DNA of 64,000 nt from Xiphias gladius (taxonomy: Eukaryota; Chordata; Actinopteri; Istiophoriformes; Xiphiidae). The position numbers and the translations under genes were made by a program. Below the pieces are notes generated by a model. That model had not been told where the DNA came from. It worked only from the letters and a program-made list of their open reading frames with translations, and did not search any database. Location of the stretch: the NCBI RefSeq assembly GCF_016859285.1, contig NC_053417.1:11406878-11470877 (forward strand), in the 5' to 3' direction. Positions 48,000-59,696 of this stretch are shown in pieces (within the stretch, counting starts at the first letter, position 1; the number at the start of each line of letters is the position of its first letter).

Positions 48000-49850
48000 G
48001 AAGAGCAGCAGTATTGTTCTGAGCATAAAGGCATTTAACCGAACATGAGTGTATACAACTGGAGGACAGACTCTGCTGCAGCTGCAGTCAGTTAGCATTT
48101 ACACTTCCTAAAAGACACCATGGAATGAGACCTTGAGCTTCCTGGAAAATGGTTTCTTCCTTGAATGGTAACCCCAATGGTGACTTTAATGGTGACCATT
48201 GGTGCTGAACTGGTGAGAGTAAATATAAATTTCAGCCCTTAAATACATTACATATTTAAAACCACTCCCTCCCATTCTCTCCCCAAATGACCTCCAGCTA
48301 GTTTATAATTTTGAATGGCCTTTTGGTCTTTTTTTGTTCTTTTTGCAAATGTAAACTATATGTTTGAGTCAAATTAGAGATGCATATCGGCTACATGCTA
48401 CCTGCCAATCACAAAGCTGCAGAAAGCCAGTGTACATGAGTTGCTAGTGAGGAGAGTTTAGCAATTAGTAAGCTAAACACCCAGCTATTTTTCACCATAG
48501 TTGGTAGAATCCAAATCATAGCTAAAAAGTAAGTGAAAACTGTGCTTACATTTTATCAATTACCCAGAAACATGACTCCAATAGCATGCTAATTTTTTTT
48601 CTGTGCTACATGCTAACTCATTAGCCATGACCTACTGATAAACTGATGGCATATCAGGGCTATTTTTTGGGTTTGTTTTAGCATCTTTTTGCCTTCTATC
48701 GGTTAAAAGGAGTTTATACAGCTTTAAGGAAGTAAAGGTACTATTTCATGGCGTCTTAAATTAAACACTGACACCAGATGAATTAATCTACTGATTTTGG
48801 ACCATATCCCGCTCAGCAAAGAAATACCCGCTACCATAATGTCATAAACAGCTGTACCATTTTTAAACTAGCCTCTGTTCCACAAACCCTGGCCCGTGAC
48901 CATGTGCTGCAGAGGGTTGCCTTTATATGCATTTCTAAAGATAAACATAAAACGAGGTTTTCTCCTCTGTTAAATAAATATACTGCGGTACTGGACAAGT
49001 GACTTGATAGCATATGATAAAACTATTGATATTTTGTTTGCATTCAGAAACTATATTTCTCATTAGGTTTTTGTAGAGTGCCTTTTGGTAAGAGTCATGA
49101 GAGCTGTAGCTGATAAATGCTAAACAAGCTTTGTTTTATCTTAGTTAAAAATAAAAGATTCTTAAAGCTAGCAAAAAAAAAGAAAAAAGAAAAAAAAGCT
49201 TATATGGAAGAGGAGCAGGACTCCAGCTCTGTATGAAACACAGCAGACTCTCACAAAATTGTCTGTCACTAGCTGCAAACCTCTAGAGGAGGAAACAATA
49301 TTATTGGCAGTGAGGGAGAGTTTCTGTGCAGCATACCACATCAGGCCATCTGAATACATACAATGCTCAGTCACTCTCCGTGGAGCCTCCATTTGGTAAA
49401 CTGCTGGTGGTAGTAATCCAAAGCCTCTCAAGGTGAAAAGTGAAAGTGCAGCTACTTCACAAACTGAGTGCCCTGCACATATCTATCTTTATGATTTCTT
49501 CCACTGTCCACTCACGTGTCCAGTCAGTGCACAGCGGAGGTCAATAGAGCAAGATAAACAGAAAACTATTATGACAGCAACTATGTGTGTCACTTTTTGT
49601 ATCTGTTTCAGAGATGCAGTGAGAGCCAAAATTTAAAACAGTTTTTTTTCGGTTCTTTGCTTTGGAGTGATGTGGCATTAATGATGAATTTGAACAGATA
49701 CTGTATTTCATAACAAAGTGCCACTGAATGTTCTGCAAGAGGAGCCATCTTCAAGTCTTGGCTTAACAAGGCAGATCCAGATCCACAAAAGGTGATCTTA
49801 AAAGATTCCAGGAATTTCGTTAGATTGTTTTAAACGTGATCAGCTTGATC
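48000..49850. other. Intergenic / tmem51 3' UTR region
   Basis: No coding exon. The part nearest 49850 presumably includes the tmem51 3' untranslated region (minus strand), whose end I cannot fix. A-rich runs lie near 49174-49197. Phrases such as GCATGCTAA near 48585-48615 hint at a dispersed fish repeat. Confidence 0.45.
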
Positions 49851-50785
49851 TTAAAGTTGAGGCACTTTATCCTCATATTGTGGTGGTGGAGTAAGTGGTT
49901 CTATACTGATTCCGGCTGCTGGCTGAGAGTTACCAATATTTTTCATGTGCAGCTTCTCTGATTTAATCCTTCGGATCTTGATAGGGAGGAGCTTGCGACT
50001 ATTTTTCCCTGGTCTGCGATTTGATGCGGGAGCACTGGAAGCCGGAGCAGGCTGTGATCCGGTAGTTGTGACCTCTGGCCCCTCACATTCATACTGTACA
50101 CCATCAACTTCAACCAGGTCATCGTAGGAAGGTAGATGGGAGGAGCTTGGGCGATGGTTGCTCTGACAAACAGGGTACTGGCCACTGCCTACTACCTCTT
50201 CATAGGTGGGTACAGCATATTGCTGGGCTTGTTCCTCAGCACTGCAGACATTTATAAAAGAAAAAAAACAAGAAACGTGGACGTTATTAAATGGAATATA
50301 TTTAAATCTGTAAGCTTCTTCAAACTTTCAAGTGTGGTGTTTCAAAACTCAGATATCAGAACTTCAAAGAAGCATATGATCTTTCTAATAAAACTGCTCT
50401 TTTAGCTGTTTTGTCCAGGCGTCAGCGATGTAAGTTTGACAAAAAGAATACTGTCAGGTGTGATTTTCAGTCCAATCATGGATTATCTATTTAATCACTG
50501 ATCTTCATACTGCTCTGAGGATAATGTAAAGTAATTTTATCCAACAGTGACCTTTATAATAGAAATAAGTGGTTTAATCTTTCAAGAAAATTCTTGAACA
50601 GACAAAGTAATTTTCAAAAAATAAATAAATCAAATCCACAGTCAAATTTCTCAGGTCAAATCTCACATCTTAAGGGAAACATTGGTAGTTTAAATGGTCA
50701 AGTAAATTTTCTGCTCACTAACATAACAACAACAAAAAGAAGTCACCTGGGATAAAAAAAAAAAAAGAAATATATATATATATAT

Positions 50786-50852
<67 letters not shown>

Positions 50853-51311
50853 CTAAAGTCCAAATGTTTTTTAGCTAGAAAGTCAAAATTGAACTCACAT
50901 ATCTCTTTCCCCTTGCTGCCTGGCTGCTACACCTCCGTGGTTCTGGGCTTCCTGGAGCCTCTGCTGCTCCCGCTGTTTGTTCCGCATTCCCACGCACAAG
51001 GACAACAGCAGCATGACCACCCCAGATCCCACCAAGACAAAGGCCACAGAAGATGTTTTATTTTTCCTTTGACCATTATTAGTATTGTCTCCTGAACTGC
51101 TGCTACTATTACTGGCTGCGTCTGCAGGTACCACACTCCACACAATCATCACAATGCCGAGGGCAATAAGCCCAACCCCCAGAGCACATAGCGCATACTG
51201 GGAACCTGAGTTTCCACTGTTTTCTCTGCTGCTGCTGTTGTTATTGTTGTTGCTGCTGCCAGTGACTCCTCTGCCAAGGGAGCTTGGTGGTATGTCAATG
51301 GTGGAACGCAT
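49851..51311 (-). CDS. Transmembrane protein 51
   Basis: A two-pass membrane protein of poorly known function, conserved in vertebrates. Two coding exons on the minus strand join in frame: 51311-50899 and 50241-49851, giving 267 residues (human about 253). The donor AT|GTGAGT and acceptor CTGCAG|T restore an Ile codon. Residues 39-61 (YALCALGVGLIALGIVMIVW) and about 89-109 (VAFVLVGSGVVMLLLSLCVG) are the membrane segments; the YALxAxGxGxxxLGxxMxxW pattern and FVLVGxGVxxLLLS match TMEM51. An Asn/Ser-rich stretch precedes TM1 (18-36) and another lies in the loop (67-80). The cytoplasmic tail carries VPTYEEVV, LPSYDDLV, the basic IKIRRIKSEKLHMKN and LTPPPQYED, whose PPQY is a PPxY ligand for NEDD4-type WW domains. 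It lies between kazn and the elastases, as in mammals. Confidence 0.95.
50770..50850. repeat. (AT)n microsatellite in the tmem51 intron
   Basis: About 40 TA/AT steps with one interruption (AGAT near 50788), starting some 48 bases into the intron from the coding exon 1 donor. Confidence 0.95.
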
Positions 51312-51359
51312 CTTGTCAGTCCCTAAACTTCAGTCAGACCAGCTGCAGTGAGGTCAAAA

Positions 51360-53083
51360 ACTGTAGAGAGAAAAACATGTGATGTCAGACACATTGACAT
51401 ACTACAGAATGTAACAAAACAAAAACAAAAAAAACAAAAAAATCAAACATTCATATCCAAAAGATTCAAATTTTCAACAAAGTCATTCCTGACTTTTCTG
51501 TAAAATAACACTAATGATGCAGGAACAATATAATTACTCCTTACTCTTCTGAGCGTTATCTGAGATGGTTAGGCTCCCACCAGTTCTCCTGTTCAGAAAT
51601 AAATGTCATCCACAGTATGAAGGTATTACCGAGAATATCTCTGCCGCCCAGACACAGTCCAGCCCATTTTTCAGCGAAAATGACAGGACATAAAATTCAC
51701 TCGGGTAAAATAACACTGAGGCTTCTGCGAATGGGTGTGTTGCATGGTAAAAAATTTACAGCCTCTCAAAGTCACTAGTTACCCAATGTCAACACAATAC
51801 AAGGGGTAGGAAAGGACAGCTATGACCAGTGCAAAGCAAGGACCTCAAGAAATATTAAAATAGCTCGGCTGTACGATATACAGGTTTGTTTTCCATCTTT
51901 TTAAATTGATTGCACTGATCATCAAGGGTTTTATATAAATCCAAAACTAAACATTAGAGGAAACATTAGTTTAGCACTAACTTTTCCTCACAGTACTGAA
52001 ATGCGATATATAGTGTGACCTATGAGCATACTCAGTGAACTTCCTTCACTGCAATCAAATGTGCCATTGATTACAAGGCCGCCCTCCAGTACAACTCTTT
52101 TTTTTTAAATCTTTGCTAGATCAGAGAGCAGAGGAGGATCGCTGGGAACTATAAATTAAAAAAGTCCAAGAAATTAACTAACTATATATAACCTCCGGGA
52201 CAACTCAAGAATGTTTTCATTAAGTACTCAAATCGGAGATTTATCCTGGCACACACCCTCAAGTTTGTTAGTGTCTAGTTTGCAAACACGTCCAGACCTG
52301 CTGGGAGTGAGAGAAGAGGTCTAAAGTCACCATACCCAGCCCCATTTTAGCACCCCCCCCCCCCCAACTCAAGAATGTATGGCATGAGACTGAATGCTCA
52401 CCATGACAGCTGGACACATGCAAAATCCCCAGATCCTCTGCTAGCCCACACCCACCCAGACACACACAATCCCATCAGAGTTGTGCAATCCAGAGGAGCA
52501 AAGGAACATTTAAGAGAAGATGGACTTCTGTGAGCCCTGTTACAGTCCAGCCCGGAGGTTATATTTCAACACAGCACGGGGCTTTACAGTTAAGTAAGAC
52601 ATTGACAGGATTGCTCATAAATACCGTCATCCACAAAGCTCTGTACGACATGTAATTAGTGTGTGAAGCGGAATTTTCCCCCAGTCTGAAATAGTTCAGC
52701 TTCTACAGCCAACTGTTTACTAAAGCCCCTAAAACGCCTCTTTTCACTCCCGGTTCACTGAACAATATAGCTTGGCTCAAGTGTTACGTCTACTATATTG
52801 AAGACGCCGACGTCCGGGTGCGCGGGGCTCGAGCCCGTCTGAGCATTCAGCTCAGTTCTCATGATAACGCATTTTGCCGTTGTTTCGCCGAGTCCGTTTC
52901 ATGGCAAACCCCGCGCGGGCTGCTCGCCACGCTAGCTGCGCGATGCACTGAAACAAAACAAAAAACTTTTTCGGGACCGCAGCCCCTTTTTCGAGACGTC
53001 GGCGACGCAGTGTAACTTGTAGTCACGTTCCAGCCACAGCGATGCGCGTGCCAGCGAACGCGGCGTTCGGCGCGAAACTCACC
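51360..53083 (-). other. Inferred 5' UTR intron of tmem51
   Basis: On the minus strand a good acceptor (CTCTCTACAG|TTTTTGACC) begins an exon at 51360, 49 bases before the ATG. A strong donor, CCGAG|GTGAGT, occurs at 53083 inside the CpG island. I infer a non-coding first exon ending at 53083, joined to 51360. The intron has a C run near 52353-52366 and nothing coding. Confidence 0.5.
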
Positions 53084-53310
53084 TCGGCATCGTTTGTCAA
53101 ACGGCGACTCTCCTCTGCTCCTTCCGAAAAGCTGGGCGGCGTGGCGTTCACTGTCAAACTCTGGCCACACCGGCAGGCGTGCGTGTGGCGTAATTTAGTG
53201 TCAAAACGTCGATTAAGGATTGGGAACTTTGTTCCCTCTCTGAGACGGACGGGCCCTGGCAGAGGGAGGGGGCTCAGCTCCGCACTTCCAGTTTCATTAA
53301 CCCTTTCGCT
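52790..53310 (-). promoter_or_regulatory. CpG island, likely tmem51 promoter
   Basis: A sharp local rise in CpG density (for example GCGTGCCAGCGAACGCGGCG) in otherwise CpG-poor DNA. It contains a minus-strand splice donor at 53083. Position upstream of tmem51 fits its promoter and first exon. Open frames across it on both strands are a by-product of GC content. Confidence 0.7.
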
Positions 53311-53319
53311 CTCGGGCTT

Positions 53320-55130
53320 GTTGACGGATGGTTGAGCACGTCTATGGGGGAAATATTCGGGGCATTTTAGCGCTGCTTACTTTCTCTAGCCCGAGTGTCT
53401 TCATCTGTGAACGGAGACAGAATAGCTCGTACAATCAAGATTTGTATTAAGTGATGACTATAAAACCAATGGCTCATTGGTTTATAAACTAGTAAACTCG
53501 TGTAAAAAGTCCTAGGAGGTTCCCTTGGGAAAACTATGTAACTTGGCACTACTCTTATGTAAATTGGAGATGGTGTTCAGTCAGTTCATTTTCAATTAAA
53601 TAACCCCAATTAAATGCTGAACTAGTGTAAACCAGAGGCTTTGGTCAAAGCACGGCAGGTCAGCTGAACATGCAAAAATGTGCAATTTGTCTACAGGCAG
53701 AATACAGCTCAACATATGAAGACTGCCGTTTCCAATCATAAATAAATATTAACTTGGGTTTAAATTGAGCAGTTTTCTCAACTCCTGTGGATTTCACAGC
53801 TGCTTTTAAACTCAACACAGCCAACATTAATGTCCGTCCGACCCACAACATGCCCCTTACACAGTAGAACGTTGACATGTCACAGTAGAAAAAAAAAAGC
53901 ACAGGTGTAAAATAATGCAATTAATGAAGGCTGAACTCCTATAGGTGCTTCACTTTCAGTGTCCAGGATCACGTACAGGGTTTGTTCACAGCATGCATTT
54001 TGTCTTGTCACATGTAAAGTTAACAGTGGTTCTGTCTATTTAAGTGTCCCTGTGAGCCATGACATTGTGACAATGAACCAGTATGCACAGTACCAGGACC
54101 CTGAAACTGAAGAGCTAAATGGAATTCGGCCATCGCTAATTGTATTGTGTTTCTTTTTGACACAATGTGTTCTGTGAAAAAAGGCCTGTTGAAAATCAAG
54201 GCAGTGTGTGTGTTGACATTTATAAGTATGCTTTACTTTCCTGGTGTGAACACACTTAAACACACTCAAAACACTCTTAGAACTGGTGTAACTGTATGCA
54301 CTTTAGAGACAGTCAGTTGTGTTTGGTGTTTCCTGTTAGTTCTATAATTTGCTGGCAGAATCATTTGGCATCGCTCCCAGAAGACAAGATACACCATGTT
54401 TTCCATGCTGGCACATGATTTAGTCATCTCTGATGAGGCATCATATACAGAAGGGGATATCTGGTTATGAACTGATACTCTACAGAGTGGAATATTTTTG
54501 TTGTTAACTCAACTATTTAAGGAACAGACCTGAACCAATTTGTACAGTTGGTTTATTCATGTCTATACGTTTTAAAACCAGACTGATTAAATAATATACT
54601 AAAAACGAGTCCAACTGCTTTGCACCAGTTATTCTTAAAGCTGGATCATTAAAAAAGGTTTGAGGAGGTCTAGAGAAAATGTGGGAATGGATAACAATAG
54701 CATTCACTCGCCCTGTTTCTTTTTCTTTTTTTGTTTTCACTACAGTTTGACATATTTGCATACATCTCCTCTAGGTCAAATCTAACCATTAACAAAGGAC
54801 TAAGTTTTCGATGTCCACGAAAATACATCTCTTTTACATAGTGAATTATAACTCTTATAAGATAAAGTAAATAAGATTGCATGGCACTGACTCACACTGT
54901 TTACTCAATACATCCTCATGCAATACAGACCGACAAGTCAATCAGTTTTACATCAGTAGAACGTCATGAGATTTTTATTTCCTCTTTGTAAATGTACCAT
55001 CTACACACAGTCATTCTTTTCGAGCCCTTTGGACAGAACAAACCTGCCAGTGCTCCCATGACTCAGGTGGTCTTCAATCATGCATTTAGTCAACACAGCA
55101 CATATGTCTATGTGTTTTTGTGCTTGTGTA
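53320..55130. other. Intergenic stretch upstream of tmem51
   Basis: No coding signal; AT-rich unique DNA. Nothing supported beyond the flanking CpG island and the Tc1 element. Confidence 0.5.
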
Positions 55131-55134
55131 TGTA

Positions 55135-56723
55135 CATCCCTGGTTGAAATTATTGGCACCCCTGAATTTTACGTACAGAATTTAGAATATTGTCAGAAAT
55201 AAATGCAAATCAACTGATTTTGTTTTATCAGAATATTTTTAATAAATTGTCCAAGGTTACTGAACAAAGGAAAACAAAAAAACAAAACTGGCATAATAGT
55301 GAAATAATACAAGCACAAAATGTATCCCAGAAACATTGGGACCCTTCACTAATATTTGGCTGCACAACCTTTTGCAACAATGACAGCCACTAAACCTTTC
55401 CTGTAGCCATTTAGAAGCTTCTTGAACCTTTCAGCTGTTGGCTTCTGCCACTCTTCCATTGCTGTACGTTCAAGCTCTTTTATGTTGCTGGAATGCTTTT
55501 TGCCATGGCAGATTTCAGCTCTCTCCAAAGGTTTTCAATGGGATTTAGAGCAAGACTCATTGCTGGCCAATTTAAAACAGTCTGAAGATTCTCAGTCATC
55601 CAGGTCATGGTTATCCAAGAGAGTTGAATCGAGGGCAAGTCCAGTTGCCTTCAATTCAACTCAAACCTAGTTTTCTGACACTGGGTAACATTTCTCTTTA
55701 AATTGCCGAGGTAATCTTCTGATTTCATCATTGCTGTGATACATTCAATACCTCCAGTACCAGAGGCAGCAAAGCAGCTCCATAGCATGATAAAACCCCC
55801 ACCATTTTTTACTGTAGGTAGGCTGTTCTTTTCCTGATGGGCTTCATTTCGTCGCCTATGAACAAACTGAAGCACTGCATACCCAAAGAGCTCTACTTTG
55901 GTTTCATCTGTCCAAAGAACAATATCCCAGAAAGACTGTGGCTTATCTATGAAAGTTTTTCCAAACATTAGTCTTGCCTTTTGTGCCTTGCCTTTCTCTC
56001 AATAGTGGTGTCTTCCTTGTCCTTGGTCCATGGAGCCCTACTTGGTTTAGTGTGCGGCATATTTTTGTGTGCTGTCATTTTTTTCCACAATCTGCATCAA
56101 CTTTCTCAGACTTCTCTCAGACAGAGTTTCTTCTTAGCACCACGTCCTAGAAGCGTCTCAACAGTTTTATGACTGTGAAACTTCTCGTTAACATTACGAA
56201 CTGTTGAAACAGGGATGTAAGGATTTTTGGCAATTGCCTTGTAGCCTTTGGAATGGTTATGTTTTTTGATAATAGCATTTCTGATTCTCTCAGACAGTTC
56301 TTTTATCTTCACCATGGTGAAAAAGAAACTGGAAACAATCAGCCCCCTTTAATGTCGTAAAACCATCATTCATTGGTTAATTCATGTGGACACTGAAAAT
56401 TAAGCACAGGTGAGTTTTATCTGTTTTTTTTAATGTTGTTTGAGGAACTAATTTAAATTAAACAAAAGGGTGGCAATTATTGTGTCAAGCATACATTCTA
56501 TGTCCATATTTTTTATTTCACTATACAAAGCATAAAGTATAAGCATATATATGAAGCACTATATTTTTTTCCTTGCTGTTGTTGTTGGTATTATTCAGTA
56601 ACCTTGGACATTTGATCAAAATATGTTGATTATACAAAATCGGTTACGTTGCATTTATTTTTGAAGATATTCTAAATTCCGTACTTAAAAAATCACGGGT
56701 GCCAATAAATTAAATCAGGACTG
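55135..56723 (-). mobile_element. Full-length Tc1-like transposon
   Basis: A 1,589-bp element with TA dinucleotides at both ends (55133-55134 and 56724-56725). The terminal repeats match: left CATCCCTGGTTGAAATTATT and GGCACCCCTGAATTTT; right, read inward, CAGTCCTGATTTAATTTATT and GGCACCCGTGATTTTT. Similarity resumes further in (GTCCAAGGTTACTGAA on both sides), so the inverted repeats are about 200 bp, the IR/DR type common in fish. It encodes one transposase relic on the minus strand. Confidence 0.92.
55349..56315 (-). pseudogene. Broken Tc1-like transposase
   Basis: The start MVKIKELSERIRNAIIKKH is the typical Tc1 N-terminus, followed by the DNA-binding helix-turn-helix (KGYKAIAKNPYIPVSTVRN) and a GRG-type hook (LGRGAKKKL). 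The catalytic domain follows in another frame: VLWTDETKVELFG holds the second Asp, and in a third frame NWPAMSLALNPIENLWREL gives the final acidic residue. It ends KLLNGYRKGLVAVIVAKGCA and a TAG at 55349-55351. At least two frameshifts, and probably small deletions, separate the blocks, so no functional transposase can be made. Confidence 0.9.
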
Positions 56724-56981
56724 TATGTCATTTAAATGTTTACATGTCAAAAGAATTACCCAAGACAATAAAAATGGGCTCCACCTGGCTTCCCTGTCCT
56801 GGTGTCTTCCTTTGTATGAGCCTGCTACTATAAAGACTTGACTATTTCACAATAATGACAAAACCAGTTCCAACACTGGCCATTGCTGTATTGTTTCTTT
56901 TAGATCAGGCAATCATGTTGTACCGGGCTCTGGGGAGGTTTTCTTCCTCCTAAGCTTTTGTCTGGTTCCTCTGTTTTACCA

Positions 56982-57060
<79 letters not shown>

Positions 57061-59690
57061 AAAGGGAAGGATAGACAGAGAACCACAGTGAATAGGCCTT
57101 GATTATATCTGGTAGTCTGGATTGAACCCCTATCACTTTCAGCCTGTAATTAAATTAAGTGATATGTAGGCAGCTACAACGGAAAACGTTGCGGTAAGAT
57201 ACAGATAAACTTGATTTACATGACCTGACAGCCCTAAGTGTAGTAAATTAGCTTAGGCTATAAATATATGTTGCATTAGTTTCTTCAATCAATATTCTAT
57301 GTTGTGTATCTGTTCCTACAAAAAAAGCATACATAACTCAAATAAAATAACCACTGTATTGATTTTGTTGTTGCAGTCCAGCTTGCAAGCTCATTCATAT
57401 CCACTGACATTAGAATTTTGATCTTGGTTTTAGGGGTGCTACGTGAGAAGTTAATTACATTTATCCACTCTACACACACTTTCCCTAATAAATAGTTAAG
57501 TTCATTTCCCAGGTAGAACTTCACCTGACACACCTTCCTTTTAACATACCTCTGATATCCCAGAGTAAAAAGAGGTATCACATAATGAATTGCCTGTTTT
57601 ATTTTTCCCAACTGCGGGTGGAACCAGAAAGGTTTTAAGTGAGTTAGGGCAGGTAGCCAGAGGATAGTTGTGTTTATTTGGTGCTGTGTCTTCCTTAGCT
57701 TGCGGCAATGATTGAGTCAATCTGAGTAAGAGGAGGAACTTGCACCATATTATATTGCGTCAACATTTAAAAAGAGACTTCACTTAACCGTCCCACCAGA
57801 GCGCAGAGAAGGGAATAATAACTGGATAGAGTTGCCAAAATACGTTGAAGAATCACTTAAGTGTACAGAGTTCATATTTGCACACAAAGGTAATGAGTTT
57901 TTCTTCATGTTTTTGTATGTTTTATGAAAAGCACTTTGAATTGCCTTGTTGTTGAAAGAAGTTTATGCAGATATACTTGCCTTTTCATGCCTAGCATTTG
58001 GACTGAAGTGGAGGCAATGAACCAAGTACATTACCTCGTGCAAATGAGTTCAATAAGAAAGATTGTTTCTCTCACATCTACTCTTCTAATATTGAATTTG
58101 TATCTAATTCGCACGCCTCATCATCCTTTATTCACAAACTTCCATCGTCTCCATCATTTCCTCTTTTCCAAACTCTCATTCACAGTTCCTCTCATTCATA
58201 AATTTTATAAATGTTACCAATTAACTTTCTTCTTGTTTTCTACAAACCAATTGGTTGTGATTTTTCAAAGCTGCAACAATCATGTTTTTGTTTTGTTTTG
58301 TTTTTTAATAAAGTTTTTATAGCTAATGTGTTAGCAACCAGTTGGTTATTCACACATCCAGGAAAGGTGAAGCTAGATTAGCATTTAAAGTCACACTAAA
58401 TATTCACTCTCTTTTGCGCTCTGGTTTGGTCACCATGTGTGACTTTCTTTACCAGCTAGTTGCTATCCATATCATTTGGTAATGGACATGTAGCCTACAG
58501 CAATTTTACTGGAGCTTTTTTGCTAAAACGGGGTTGATGAGACTGGAAAGGCTGAATTGCCGCTTTGAGCTGTATAGTGGCTGATAAATCATTTTTAATG
58601 TGTAAAGATATTGATTGGCAGAGCTTTGCAAATTATTGTGATTCTTATTGTTTTTCAGACCAAGTGTTGCACAATATTTCTGTTCACCATAATTATCATT
58701 TTCTTTAGATTGTCCTTGGACATTCATTTAGGAGGTTACATTGTCCATCTGCAGTATAGCTTTCACCAGTGTCTCAAGTAGAAGTCTGATTTTAAAATAA
58801 AAATTTTTTTATGGAATTTAACCCCAAAACCTCCTGCTGTAGTTATCTCATTTTATAACAAATATACTTTTTATTTTCAAACAGATCTTTTCTTGAAGGT
58901 CATCTTTATTTCTTTAAAAGTAACACTTTCATTTTCACATAATTGCATCCTTACACCTGTTAGCCCGCAGGCTTCCATGGACGTACAACTCTGCAGTTAT
59001 CTTTTGTTAGCACTGTTCATATAATATTCCATGTTTATCGCACAGTATAAAACATCATCAGAGGAGGGTGCTACATTTGTTTAGACACAACAGTGTAAAT
59101 GTGCAAGATGAAAAAAGACTATCAAACATAGTGTACTCTAAAATTTAAAATTCAGTTTAGGTCTTTCTTTTTCCACTGTCCTCAGCTACAATGACAAGGC
59201 ATCACAAACAGCAGAACTGAATGAAACAAGAACAATTTACACTGATATTAAACTTTTTTTCATTTTGCCTTTAAATACCCTGTATTGTACACAGTTTTGT
59301 TTTGTTTTTTAAATCTCATTTTCATCAGAGTAACAGACTGTCTGTCAATAGCAACTAGTCAACAAAAACAACATCACATCCTGGTTCTTAAAGAACCATT
59401 TACACACAAAAACATAAAAAAATAATCATTTAGCTTGAGTCCTTCATCTTTTGATTCTTGGTTTGGGGAAAAATCTAATACCACCTACCCACACTGAGTC
59501 TTATTAAGGTTTTTCTTAAAACAGGAAACTTGTAAAAAAGAATCCTGTTCCTTTTAAAAAGTGCAATCTGTCCTCTAAAGGTGCATCTTTACAAAAAAAT
59601 AACCATCCCATGTACAGGTGTAAATGGAAAACTGTCCATGATGTAGATTTAGCGTTGATGAAGCTGATGTCTGTTCTTTGTTGCACTCTG
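56724..59690. other. Intergenic / kazn 3' UTR region
   Basis: No coding exon. It contains the (CA)n tract at 56986-57058. The part from about 58905 to 59696 is probably the kazn 3' untranslated region (minus strand), with a candidate poly(A) signal (plus-strand TTTATT) near 58906. The frame at 57924-58322 is AT-rich and has no domain. Confidence 0.5.
56986..57058. repeat. (CA)n microsatellite
   Basis: About 36 CA units without interruption. Confidence 0.95.
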
Positions 59691-59696
59691 ATGACC

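Noticed and set aside
52818-53335. Open frames of 65-103 codons on both strands in the CpG island
   Set aside because: High GC removes stop codons; the frames have no domain, and the region fits a promoter and non-coding first exon better.
57924-58322. 132-codon open frame starting with ATG
   Set aside because: AT-rich, Phe/Leu-rich, no domain, no promoter or poly(A) context; consistent with a chance frame in the intergenic region.
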